NCBI RefSeq assembly: GCF_014805625.2
Contig: NW_023998417.1
Coordinates: 4,833,211-4,897,210, forward strand
Direction: 5' to 3'
DNA: 64,000 bases
Origin: Glossina fuscipes
Lineage: Eukaryota; Arthropoda; Insecta; Diptera; Glossinidae
The notes beneath the pieces were generated by a model, which saw only the letters and a list, made by a program, of their open reading frames with translations, did no database searches and was not told the origin of the DNA. Of the stretch, positions 13,701-25,759 are shown in pieces (positions within the stretch are counted from its first letter, which is position 1; every line of letters starts with the position of its first letter). The position numbers and the translations under genes are program-made.

Positions 13701-14604
13701 GCACAGTCGCACGTAAAGCGTAGACTTTCGATGCAATGAGCTTTTTTTGGTTCGGCTCCACAACTTGTCAAAAACAATTGAGACAGAATGCTGAATACGA
13801 CGACACGGGTTAATAAATACTAATAATTGAGGTAGTATTCGACAAAAACACCTCGATTTGTTCTTCTTCTGTTCCACTCTTTCGATTGCTATTTATTGCA
13901 ACCCACTTGCGCTTCTTGTTTAATCTATTCGCGACCAGAGTGCCCTGAATATTGATTGTCGATATTTCAGATGCACTAAGGCTAAGGCAGGGCAAAAGCG
14001 AAAATTGTGAAAAATTAAAAAATTCCGTTTGCACATATATTACTGGACATAGAATCTAAATTTTACTAAATTGCTTCCTTCTTTGCGCCTTATAAGTAAA
14101 CTGTCAATTATAATTGCAATTTTACAATCTTTCATAGCGATTCAAAACTGCTTTCCTCGCCCATGTAGCTGTAAAAAACAAGCAATTACTCTTTAAAGGC
14201 AAATGCAATAAAAATAAAAAAATGCGACGCAGATAAAATTAATTCAGAAAATGAAATACGAATACATATGTAAAGTAGCATGCACTTGATTCAGTATTTT
14301 TCAGTTTATTAACTGTAAGGATATATATTATGAATAGCGAGTACCATTAATTGAAAACTTGAATGCAACTGATGTCATCAAAACTTGTGGCCTAATATGC
14401 GCAGCATCTATGCTGTTGGCAATTTCTGCATTTTAACTAATGTTAAGCTGAAAAACACTCATGAAAACAGGATGTCGTCATTAGTAGAAATATAATCAAC
14501 TAAAACAAGAAGAACACAACTTCAACCACTTGTATATGTGTTTAGCAAAACTTAATTTTCTCTGATCTTTTATTTCTTTATAAATTATTAAAAATGCAAT
14601 ATAT
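10752..14604. other. noncoding stretch
   Basis: No gene is supported. Contents are a (TA)n at about 11656-11680, a poly-A run at about 12003-12027, and more complex sequence at 12430-12680 and 13450-14030 that carries ORFs of 60-92 codons without recognisable domains. The 71-codon minus-strand ORF at 12455-12670 has an ordinary amino-acid mix but no start context, splice signals or family resemblance that I can use. Confidence 0.5.
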
Positions 14605-14865
14605 TTAATATAATTTTGACTTATAAAATTCAAATTTAATTAAATTATAAAATAAAACTCTTAACCATACTTTGTAATCAACGTAAAAACACATCATTAT
14701 CAGACACAGTTTTCGTCCTCGTCCTNNNNNNNNNNNNNNNNNNNNNNNNNNNNNNNNNNNNNNNNNNNNNNNNNNNNNNNNNNNNNNNNNNNNNNNNNNN
14801 NNNNNNNNNNNNNNNNNNNNNNNNNCGTCCACGCCGTCATCGTCATCATTATTGTTCAACGTCAT
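14605..14865 (-). CDS. Asp-rich ORF interrupted by an assembly gap (doubtful)
   Basis: The minus strand reads Met-Thr-Leu-Asn-Asn-Asn followed by Asp repeats and then enters the 100-N gap. The ATG at 14865 has a good context (AACC-ATG). Beyond the gap the frame cannot be known: one frame gives Gly-Arg repeats, another gives Glu-Asp repeats and stops quickly. Both gap edges are the same kind of triplet repeat (CGTCCT and CGTCAT on the plus strand), so this may be only a collapsed microsatellite. Confidence 0.15.
   Translation of the reverse strand: MTLNNNDDDDGVDXXXXXXXXXXXXXXXXXXXXXXXXXXXXXXXXXXGRGRKLCLIMMCFYVDYKVWLRVLFYNLIKFEFYKSKLY
14726..14825. other. assembly gap, 100 N
   Basis: A run of exactly 100 N, probably a gap of arbitrary length. 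The flanks are CGTCCT/CGTCAT-type triplet repeats, a likely reason for assembly failure. Confidence 0.98.
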
Positions 14866-15463
14866 GGTTATATGAAGGAGTCAACTTGAAAATGTTAATG
14901 ACATTCACACTGTTTATAACATGTGTTGTTTTTATTGTCCTTCATAACCTTGGCCGAGCAATCTGCTCTTTCTGTTTTTCTTCTTTTTTTTTTTTTTCAA
15001 TTTTCCGACTCCCTCTTGCTTGCTTGCTTGCTTGCTTTGCTTGCTTGCTTTCCATAATCATATAAACCGACAACATGGCATAAATGCGTGCCGACGGCAT
15101 TCTACCGTCATAACTTGAAATGCAAATAACACATTTATTTAGACGACTCGACTCGGTTAGACTAACAAACTCACTGATATTTGCGTATATATATATATAT
15201 ATATGTTCAGTACATGTACATATGTTTGCCTTTAAGTATTTACATATGCATGTTTATGTACCTCTATACTACACAAGTGTATGAATTGTGCGTGTTTTTG
15301 TGTGCAAAAAAAACAGAAAGGGTAGTGAACACAAGCCGTCTTGTTGTTGGCGTTGTCGTTGCCGCTGCCTTCTCATCATCATCATTTATCGGTTGCAGTC
15401 TCAAGTGAACTTACACTTGGAATTGAAACGAATACCAACTGCTTGGGTAAATGTCTGACTATG

Positions 15464-15516
<53 letters not shown>

Positions 15517-16730
15517 TTGTATATACGAGCATAGGTGTGTGTGTGTGTGTTTGTATACAGTTTCATCTATATATATGTATATATATAAATATAATGCAAG
15601 TGATGCATTTTATATAAATGTTGCAGACAGTCTTGCATTCACTCACTCACTCACTCACTGTGATTTACTTCTCTTTGCTTTTGCTTTTCCCTTACGGTTT
15701 ACTTCGGCATATTGTTGCACTTTATGGCACTTTTGCATTAAGAAGGCAATTTTCTACGTAATATTTTTTTCTCATTCTTTTTAGCGTGAACAAACATGTC
15801 TACAAGGATATATAGGCACATACATACACATATATATATATATATATATAAGTCTGGTTTTTCTCGTTTTGTTACATGGTTGCACATTATAATAATAATG
15901 CCTGTAAACATTGACGACTACCCAATTGTAAATGCAACAAGAACAACGACAACATCAGCGCTAGCAACGATGGCAGCATCAGGAGCATAATTGTAACTAC
16001 AACTGTAAATGTTATCCTTTGGCACAGTCTGTATACAATTCATAATACGCGCGCACACAGAACTCCCAGAGAGAGCAACACACCAAAACAGCCAACAATG
16101 CTAACACATGCATATATACACACAAAAGCATACGCAGCCACACACAAACATATATACTTATAGGTATATATGTTTATATTTATTTATGTGTGTGCATAAA
16201 TATTATAAACATATAAACTCGCCTAAACATACAAAAGTTAATTGAAAATACTAAATTTTGCATGTCTAGACAGAAAATTATGTGACAATTGTTTTTATAA
16301 TAATTTTTCATATTTATTTTTTTTTGATAAGATGCGGCTGCCGCTGTTGTTTTTGTTGTTGTTACCGTTGTCATTATTATTCTAATTAATTACCTTTGTT
16401 TCTACTCTTTGCTTAATTAGTTTTATGAAAATTATTTCCATTAATCAGTTTAACGGAAAAAGAAAATGCAATGTAAAGACTGAGGTAATAGTTATGACGC
16501 ACACGTAGTAAACTAAACTTAACAATTCCTGCATTTTATATAGTAATTCTCATCTCACAGAAAAATTACTAAAGAAACCTATGCGTTTTCAGATTGGTTT
16601 GTTGTCAAAGGTTGTGCAGAATTTCTTCTTAGCGTAGTACACACATTGGCAAATGTTCTGACAACGGACCGAACAGATACTTTCATTGCTCCCCATTGTC
16701 CTTTCTACTTTATCAGGATCAAGTGCTGAC
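14866..16730. other. microsatellite-dense noncoding stretch
   Basis: It holds (CTTG)n at about 15014-15051, (TA)n at 15185-15205 and 15467-15513, a (GT) run near 15535-15550, and CACT repeats at about 15636-15660. ORFs here read through these repeats. No gene is supported. Confidence 0.6.
15467..15513. repeat. (TA)n microsatellite
   Basis: An uninterrupted TA/AT tract of about 47 bp, one of the longest in the window. Confidence 0.95.
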
Positions 16731-16734
16731 GAGA

Positions 16735-16920
16735 GGCATCCAATCGACTAAGCAGGGAGCTTTCCGTTGTTCATATGTAATAAGACAGCGTGACAATGAA
16801 GGGTGCTGTGGTTTGGAGAGTTTCTTAGAGCCTTCCTGAAGGCATTCAATCGACTAAGCAGAGGTTTCCGTTGTTCATAGATAATAAAGCAGCGTGACAA
16901 CGAGGGATGTTATGGGTTTG
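16735..16920 (+). repeat. tandem duplication of an 80-bp unit
   Basis: Unit 1 (16735-16815) and unit 2 (16841-16920) match over almost their whole length: GGCATYCAATCGACTAAGCA, then TTTCCGTTGTTCATA, then CAGCGTGACAA, then a GTTTG end. Unit 2 has two or three small indels and several substitutions. The 25-bp spacer is not shared. The 106-bp offset and the partial divergence suggest an old local duplication, possibly within a mobile element. No ORF spans it. Confidence 0.85.
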
Positions 16921-18995
16921 TATACGAATCTCCACTGCATCTGTTTTCCGGAGATAAAATTTTTTTATCCAAATAAAAATATTAGTAGGAACTATTGGGC
17001 TTTGTTTGTGTTCTCTCCAGCTCATCCTACCATTATTCTTTTACATCGCATGGCACGCATATCATGACTGTTCGTCCCTTGAATGCAACGGCGCTGGGCA
17101 GCCTTTCCGATTTTCTCAAATTTAAATTGAAATTACACTTTCCCATTATTTCTTTCTCTCTCTCTTTCCTAAAGGCAGCTAAGCAATTGAAAAAAAAATC
17201 AAATAGCTAGACCTACTCCACAACTATTTCTTCTTATTAATCTATTAACTCCTTATAGTCCTTATGTCATTTCGGCAAAAAGTAATAATCCTCAGGCAAC
17301 ATCTAACAATTCCGATCGATCGTTAACGAGTTGTAACTCAATGGGTTCAGCGATGCCATTTTTATTATTTTCCTAACAACAATTTGTTGCTGATTTTAAA
17401 TGAGATCGTAACAACACACCAACAATGTAGAACGTAATGAATGGCCCTGATCACATCAGAAGACTTTAGAAAAACCTTGAAACACTATTGCTCGATAATT
17501 GAAGCGTGAAGCTTAGCTTCACATGATAGCCGATATCGTGACGATATAAACAGGCATTGTATGTACACTATTTAAAAATTTTGTGTATGCTGCAGCGAAA
17601 TAAAAATTTCGGGTCTATTGTCGCCGACTACAATAGCAAAGTTCGAATTTCTACTCCACGTAACATATTCTTCAGATCTAACCCATAGCCAACAAATTCT
17701 TCCCACGCCCTACCGACAGAATCTCCGCGAAGAAAGTAATTTTAAGTAAATGTTGAGTTCATATGGCGATCGTCAGAAAATATTATATTGATAAATATAT
17801 TTAATTTAATTATATTAATTATTACTGACCAATATATTACACTTTGTTTTATTAATAAACTGCAAATGCAACATAACTCGTGAAGTATTTTCAGAGCATG
17901 TCTTACTTTTAGTAAATAAAAGTTTATAAAAGATTAAAACTATCACCTAATTGTATAATCGCTCAAAGACCCATATTACACATTTTAATTATGTATTCTT
18001 ATCTACACATTTAAACATTTGCTCTCATAATTAAGTCACAATCTCTTAGTTAGAAGATATTTCTCCTAAGCATTTTGATCAATTGAAAGATTTATATTTA
18101 TAGATATAATATCAAAATAATATAGACCATTTATATACCTTATATGTATATGTATATGTATGTATATATATATATATATATATATGCAACTATAAATTGT
18201 TTCCTCTTAAATTACAATTTCGATCCGTTTTATCATAAATGCTAAGCGAGCGAGGCCAAAGCAGAAGACCAGGCCAAGCCAAATATATACACAATGTCTT
18301 CTCTAAGCAGTTGATTATTATTAATAGGCATAGATATAGACCGAAGCACATATCTACATGCATGCATTTATTTGTCATAATAGTAGGCAGTCAGGCAAAC
18401 GTGTATAGTTGATGTTTCATAAATACACATATACATGCTTATATATGCATTAACGCATTTTGATATACAAATGAATATAAGCGTTCATAAACCGCACAGG
18501 CATTTTAGTGAATAATTTCCTATACACGCACACAAGAGCATACATGCATAACGCTCTTCTCTTCTCTCATTCTCTTTTCTTCGTTTCCTCTCTCTCGTGA
18601 CATGACTTGGGACGGAATCAATATTTGAAAATTGCATAAAATAATGTAGAGCAAATTGCAATTACTCTTACTAAAGCTCTATAATTACAAACACACACAC
18701 ACACAAACACACAAACACATGTCCAGAAGATACGAAGCATATAATAAACACATAAATAGCACTTTATTATTCACAAACTTTATATATGTTGTATGTCGTA
18801 CATGTAGATATATATGTAACACGCTTTCACGCATTCATACACATATTTAGCTCATAACATGGTAATTTGTGTTTTAATCCGTTTGGCAGACAATCCCCAT
18901 CGTAATCCGTAACAATATTCGAAGGCATGCGTAAATTATTTTATAAATTATTGAATCACTTCATTACAAATGAGTACCAGGCGGCACACACACAT

Positions 18996-19001
<6 letters not shown>

Positions 19002-19044
<43 letters not shown>
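19002..19044. repeat. (TA)n microsatellite
   Basis: An uninterrupted TA tract of about 43 bp, directly preceded by a short (CA) tract. Confidence 0.95.
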
Positions 19045-19050
<6 letters not shown>

Positions 19051-19615
19051 TGCATATGCATAACGGGAAAACTCGCGTATACATATGCTGCTGCTTATAT
19101 AGGTTTTATGTTTTTGTTTGCGATAACATGCAGTATTAATTACAACTAATACGATTTAAAATACACACATTATGGTTTAGAAGGCGGGCAAGACAGAGAA
19201 ACGTACAGAGGAAGATAGAGAGAGAGATAGTGAGAGAGTGAGAGAATAAAGGATATAGCAGAGCATGGGCATGCAAAACGCACAAGAGCACTCTGGCTAG
19301 CCATCCTCGCGGTTTCCGCTTCTACACATTATAACAATTTATAAATTACATCAAAACCAAAAAAAAAAAAAAAAAAAGAAAAGGAAGAAATTAGATAAAT
19401 GTAAAAGTGCTATTGTTCGGTTAATAGTGAATTCTTTGTATGTTACTCTTTGCTCCTAATATATGCGAAACACACAAAAAGGCTAAACCGGAAGTAAAAA
19501 TCCAAAATTAACTTTAAACTGAAATCCCGCGACTCATCCACGTTATGCCTTGCTCTCTTTCATATTTATAAACAACAACAACAACAGTAGCCTAAATATG
19601 AAGAGAGGCAGACCG

Positions 19616-19642
19616 CGAGAGAGAGAGAGAGAGAGAGAGAGA
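19616..19642. repeat. (GA)n microsatellite
   Basis: A perfect GA tract of about 27 bp. Confidence 0.9.
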
Positions 19643-20256
19643 ATTGACCAAAAAAGAAAGGGATTTTTAAAGGCAATTTCTGAAAGGATTATATGCTGAG
19701 GCATTTTACTAAAATATTGCTAATCTTCTAAAGCTTAGCAAATTATTTTAATGTGTATCTAAACGCACAAAACCAAGTAAAATCAAATTTTAGATTAATT
19801 GCCTGAATAAATGAAAAACAAACGGTGCGGCTTGTTGTTTAGCAAAACATATTTAAAATGAAAAAGTGAACGATACATTTATTTATACTCAATGAATAAA
19901 TTTTGTTTTTTTGTTTGATTGAACTCTGCAATATCTCATCTAGAAAAGTGGACGAGTATAAGCAAAAGAAAAACTTATTTCAGACATGATTTCAATTAAA
20001 TTCATCCATCCTTTTTTCACTAGTAGCTTGTATTAGGTCTATGTGGGCACATGGATAAAATTGAAAAAATTTATTAAAAAATAAAAAAAGAAAGTTTGTT
20101 GGTAGTCCTCGATTCTTGTGATTCCAAATATCACGCAGGAGCGGATAATACCATAACATTGTTACTCACAGGTAAATTGAACGCCATCTAATCAATTGTG
20201 AAATGATCGCCAACAACAAGAGACTATTTTGATAAAGACCTATTAAACGATACTAA

Positions 20257-20436
20257 ATGAGCTCAGAGCAGATGTTTTCAATCGACCGATACGATGACAA
20301 GCAGCGACGCGGAACGATAGTCTCTCCTCAAATGTCTGAAAACACTTCTTTTTCTGGGACGGTTGATACAGGATATAGGAAAGGATCTGTGGATTATGAT
20401 GATCAGCCGGCATACAGTAGCATGCGGGGATTATAA
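20257..20436 (+). CDS. 59-codon ORF of coding-like composition, unknown
   Basis: The ORF starts at an ATG directly after an in-frame TAA (20254-20256) and ends with TAA at 20434-20436. The product is hydrophilic: Ser, Asp, Gly, Tyr and Arg are frequent, with short motifs such as SIDRYDDKQRR, FSGTVDTGYRKG and DYDDQPAYSS. That mix is unlike the Phe-Ile-Lys-Asn-Tyr composition of chance ORFs in this AT-rich window. No signal peptide, transmembrane segment or known domain is seen. AATAAA signals follow at 20648-20653 and 20675-20680, so it could be a small gene or a terminal exon; an acceptor CTCAG|AG lies between the first and second ATG. The start context (CTAA-ATG) is only moderate. I do not recognise a family. 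Confidence 0.3.
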   Translation: MSSEQMFSIDRYDDKQRRGTIVSPQMSENTSFSGTVDTGYRKGSVDYDDQPAYSSMRGL

Positions 20437-21694
20437 AGTTCTAGCGGAAGACTTATACTCTTTTGCAGAGGAATCAAAACAATGCAAAATGTGCGGGATG
20501 AGTGATGGATGTGCGATTGTGACTAATATCATCCTGTCGAGCCACGTGGTATTATATGTCATTACTGTCGACAATTAATGATTTTTAACAGAGTTACCTT
20601 AGTGAATATCTTATTAGAAAATGTATTAATCGATTGGCCGATTGAGTAATAAACGAAACAATGACATTGTTTAAAATAAAAAACGCGGGCAAGTCAGTAA
20701 GGAAACTCAAAGTCTCGGTTATATCTCGTTCAAGTTCTCCTTTTCTATTGGCAAAGAAAATCTGTATTATTAGTTTGCATTAATAAGGTGGTTGAACATA
20801 TTGATCCTATATTAGTTTTCAAAATAGTTCATCATGGAACGGATCGTTACAAGTTTTTGTATCGTCATAATAATTTTAATTTTTTTTTTTTTTTTAAGCT
20901 GCTTGAAAATATTATTATTACATTTATCGGTTGAAAAAAAACAACAGAAGTAAACACGCGTTGTCCCATTTTCGGACGAATCAAAAGTTTAAAGTTAATG
21001 GCTAAGGGGGGGTAGGGTGGTAAGGCTAAGAGGATAAGTTTTAATTTGAGGAACTTCTTGCCTATCTTTAATAGAAATAACATGCTCCGAAGTATGGATA
21101 TGGAAGAAAGTGTTTCTTCGTTTTACTTTTAAAACAATATCCGATTAAAGACAGAGAAGCAAGTGTGCAAGATGATAAAAGAGCAATACTTTGCAACGAT
21201 ATTAAATAAAGAAATATATATATAAAAATAAGTTTTTGAATTGAGGCAAGGAGTTCAACTTCAAGATTAAATGAATTGTGTCTGCACTGTGAAGGATCTT
21301 CCGAGAATCCTACCCTACATTTTCTATTGTAAAAAAACCTGTCGCTATAGCATATTGAAGATTCGTTTTTAACCATAATTTTTTTTTTTTTTTTTTTTTT
21401 TGCATTCATTATACAATTCGCTTAACACAACAACAATAAAGGAAAACAAACACGCGTAACCTTGCCCATCCTGTTGTTCGCTATAAGCTCCATACACATT
21501 CATTCATTCACTAACTACTCACGCGCTAAACCATTTATTACTCACGTATGTTTACGCACACAATTGAATGTACATAAGGAAACAAGGAAAACAAAACGCA
21601 AAACAAAACAAAAACGAACTAAAAAGGTAGAAAAACAACAATCACGCCGCGCGTTCGGCTTTTAATCCTTTTGATTTATAAACACCATATACGC

Positions 21695-21725
<31 letters not shown>

Positions 21726-23874
21726 ATGTATGTATATATGAAACACATACATTGATACCGCAAAACAATACTGCTGCAGTAAAACAACACAGCAGACATA
21801 TATACACAATGAATCTAAAACATTCATTCATTTTTCATTCGTATGAATATTTTGTTGGTGGTGGTATAAAATACAAAGAACAACAAAAACAACAATATAA
21901 AACAAAAAATTGAGAACTCCGACAAAATTGCCGGATTAGTGCAACAAACCATGTAACACTTTCATTCAAGCGCCAAAAACCAGGTAGAAGAGTATGAATA
22001 AATATCCCGCACAACGGAAAATAACCCAAACCGTTGAGCAAGTGTGGGCATCAATAAGTTAAGTGCGCCGGCACACACACAAACATCGATCAAAATATGA
22101 AAATGGAAAACAAAAAAAAAAAAAAAACGCACTAAAGGTTTTATTCAAGTTTGGTTTTTTTTTATGGTTTCTGTTGTTATTGTAATTTTCGCATAACACA
22201 CACATAAATGTTAAGGCACAGAGGTAAACGGAATTTAGATCACTGATTGCAATTGCACTAGTTTTTCCATTTAATTCTATGTTTTCAACATTTGGCATTT
22301 AATAGAAAAACCCAATATAATGCTCGCATAAAAATTTCCGCCTTTTGTTTAGCTGTTTTTTTTTTTGGTGAGTTATTTTTTTGCTTTTTTTTCAATTTCA
22401 CACACACACACACACACATACATATATATACTTTTTTTTGTAAGCATAACGGGTGAGCTTTGGTTGATTGTAAGCAAAAATGGGCAAACACTGCAAATGT
22501 TAGGCCACAAGTGGGCAAACAAACGAACCGTTTCACCTGCAATCACACGCCGACTGACTGCAAAAATAAATCAAAATTCGCAAAAGTTATGCTTTGGATG
22601 GTTGGCCCAGGCCTTCTTGAGCAGAGCCTTTTTCACCTCGTAAAATCCCTCCTCTAACTCTCCTCCTCCTCCTCCCTCTTCCTCTTCCTCCTTCTCCTCC
22701 ACCTTTCTCCCTATTATGATGTAACAACACGTACGCTTACATATATTCACGCAAGCACATATACACATATATATATATATATATATATATAGACAAACAC
22801 ACACACACACGCACACACCTGGATATTAAGCAATAGGCTATAGCAATAGGCAAAGTTTGTTATATTGTGAGAACCGCACACACTTTCCGTATAAACCAAA
22901 AAAATCCAACCAAAGTATGCAATGCACGGCAAACAACTGTGCAGCAGGTTGACAACACCACCAGCAAACACCAGTGAGCTAGGCAAGCAAGCAGCCAGCA
23001 GTAAGGCTCATCAAGCCTTTTACACTGTACTCTAAGCCTACAATTACTAATGTACAACGAAAATGTTCTCATTTACTCGCTCACTCTGTGGCTTCTTCCT
23101 GTACTCACTAACGCAAAACTGCGCCATCGCTTTTTGCTGTATATGCTAAGGTTGGCTGAAAATGATACTGATACCGTACACTGCCTTACACTACTAATGT
23201 TGCGAGATGATGATGTTTTGCCTTTACCAGCTAAAGTACAGCAAAAGCAAAGCATACGCGGTAGGGGCACAATAAGTGTAAGAAATAAAATGTATATATA
23301 TATATATATATATAAAATTTATATATATATGTATGTATATGTATATATACACAGAGAAATTAAACAAAACAAAAAACAAAATACAAAAAACCTACAAAGC
23401 CTAAGCAAATCATGTAAACCGCACACACACACATTCATTTACAAGTGGCAAATTGACAACCCTGTGCAGTAAACACCAAAAATTCAAATACACACACTGA
23501 CAAACACAGGCAGACAGACACGCATGCAGCAGTCAGTGACACTTGCCAGCATAACCGGCCCAAGCATGCAAAAAAGTAAAAAAAAAAAATGACGATGCAC
23601 AAGAAGACGTAAAAAGTAGAATAACAAAAGAAGACCAAGTGCCGAATCTAGATCAACAACAACAAGAGCAACAGCAATGCAAAAAAAATAAAAAATTAAA
23701 TGCAGTAAATGAAGTATCAAATCGTCATTATTAAACATAACCATCATAATTATCATCGTCATCTTAGGAAACATGGATTTTCTATTTGTAATAAAACATA
23801 AACAAAATAATAATATAAAAGCAGGAGCACAGAGAGAAGAAGCGAAGCACAACAAAATGAGACTAAAACATCAT

Positions 23875-23913
<39 letters not shown>

Positions 23914-24871
23914 TATCATCATCATCATCATCATGATCATTAATATTTACATCATCATTACATCCATAGTCAGCATAATTTTCATCGTCTCGTCGACGAA
24001 GCTTTTTCTAGATGCAGCAACATTTCTTCTTCTTTACTCAAAAACGTTAAACAGCAGCAACATAATATTAAATACAGCAGCTACACACAGTAAAAGCAGT
24101 ATTTGCCGCATACATATCATATACATTCTCACACACGCACACATGTTTATTGCATTCAATTCATTTATTTGAGGACAATTTGTGCCATTGCTAAGTAAAA
24201 TGAAGAAAAGCTTAATAAAGAAAAAAAAAAAAAAAAAAAATCCGACTTTTAGTTCGCTGTTACAATAAATACATCACGGCATCTACACACGGCTCCTATA
24301 CATGAAAAAATAGAATAAATAAAATCAAAATAGAAAATATCATCATCGTCATCATCGCCGTCATCATCATTATCGCAGCTTTCATGTTTTGTGAAAGATT
24401 TTCAGATTTTTTATTTTAGGCTCAGACAGAACAAGGATTCATTTAACTTAGGCTGCTGCTGCTGCAGCTTTTTACTCTTGGCAATATGATAAGGTGACCA
24501 GACGTTTCCCTTGCAAAGAAAGCAGTTCGCATGGAAAGCGGAAAATACCTACTAAATGAATACATAGTACATTTTTTTTTTTTTGGTTTTTGGAAAAGTG
24601 ACGTCATTAGGTAATAAATTTCATTCCATTTTCTGGAGATTGAAATAGTGATGATCTTTTTCTCTTTGTTGTTTCTTTTTCCGTCATAAACTGCACAATA
24701 TTTCTCAAGTTTTTCTACAGTCGAAGAATCAAATTTGGTCGCCTTAAAAATGGTAATGTTCTGACAACTACTCATACCAACAGTTTCTATGAAGACATGT
24801 ACACACATATACCACAAATAAAAGTCAAAAACATGGCAATACACATTAAATATATATAGATATATAAATAC

Positions 24872-24902
<31 letters not shown>

Positions 24903-25091
24903 CATTTATACCACATATACCATATATAAGCAAGCCTAACGGCATTCTCTTGGTCTGCATTTGTCATGTGTTTGCCAACTCAGTCAGCCAGCAGTTTCCA
25001 CATGTATGTTAATGTTTGCGTAACGGCGACATTTGAAACGCAGACACATATACATATAATGCGCTATGCATACAAGTCTGGTAAACGCAAA

Positions 25092-25130
<39 letters not shown>

Positions 25131-25276
25131 TAAACAATCTTCGTATATTGTAAACAAAAGTTGGAATATATCCTCTTGGAAAAAAGCAAAAACCAGAGAG
25201 GCAAAAGAAAACTATAATATCTCTTGTTTTAATTGTCTGCAACTAAAAATTCTTTTAAAAATATATACACACACGC
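20437..25276. other. microsatellite-dense noncoding stretch
   Basis: No gene is supported. It carries poly-T at about 20881-20896 and 21380-21401, (CA)n/(TA)n pairs at about 22402-22430 and 22767-22818, (TA)n at about 23291-23313 and 24870-24897, a CAT-triplet array at 23869-23939, and (TA)n at 25094-25125. The numerous ORFs of 60-174 codons read Tyr-Ile, His-Thr or Cys-Val runs from these repeats. Confidence 0.6.
23869..23939. repeat. (CAT)n trinucleotide array
   Basis: About 70 bp of nearly pure CAT repeats with two or three interruptions. A related ATC-rich patch lies at about 24340-24375. Confidence 0.95.
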
Positions 25277-25759
25277 ATGCATATAACGCCGCAGACATTT
25301 TCCTATCATTCCCTTGTCATTATACCAAGAGACAGAGATGACTTTAGCAAAAGGAGCACACAAAAGTACCCTTTGGTCAAGAATCCTGAGGCGTCATTCT
25401 ATTTCCGTTTTAAAGCAAAACAAAATGTTCTCTTTCGTGCGCGCAATTCTCTCCGATATGAAATATTCACTAAGTCAATAACATGCTTACAAAGTTTAGT
25501 TCACTTAACGAGTAGAAATTCACTGATCGTGCACTGCTATAGCGTTCAAGGCGTTCATCCCATTTTTGATCAGCATGGCGGGACGGGACAGTTTAATTGT
25601 TATTTCTTGAAAGTTTTCCACGCTAACGAGTTAAGAGTAAGTGAGAATTTTTTCTTTGCAGAAATATATTTTCCCGTTTCCATTACGAAGACATTGCATT
25701 CACGTATTTGTCTGCAAATGAAAGGAGGGCGGCATTGCACACAAAAGGACGATGGATGA
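25277..25759 (+). other. unexplained 160-codon open frame
   Basis: This is the longest open frame in the window that is not made of simple repeats. Most of it (25335-25759) lies in more G+C-balanced sequence. A pyrimidine-rich acceptor candidate ends at 25329 or 25335, and a strong donor-like AGA|GTAAGT has its GT at 25637-25638, so an internal exon of about 300 bp is possible. The translation shows no domain, signal peptide or membrane segment that I can name. It could equally be a chance frame or an old mobile-element fragment. Confidence 0.15.

Larger units (their letters stand above)
16921..20256. other. noncoding stretch
   Basis: No gene is supported. It holds (TA)n at about 18163-18184 and 19002-19044, a (CA) run near 18690-18710, (GA)n at 19616-19642, and an A run at about 19361-19377. 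The 71-codon ORF at 16995-17210 has no recognisable feature. Confidence 0.55.

Noticed and set aside
23050..23472. 140-codon plus-strand ORF
   Set aside because: It runs through TA and CA microsatellites (Tyr-Ile and Thr-His runs); the first 80 codons have no recognisable family, and overlapping antisense ORFs are equally long.
24443..24967. 174-codon minus-strand ORF
   Set aside because: It contains a long Tyr-Ile run from a TA tract and a Lys run from an A tract; the remainder has no domain.
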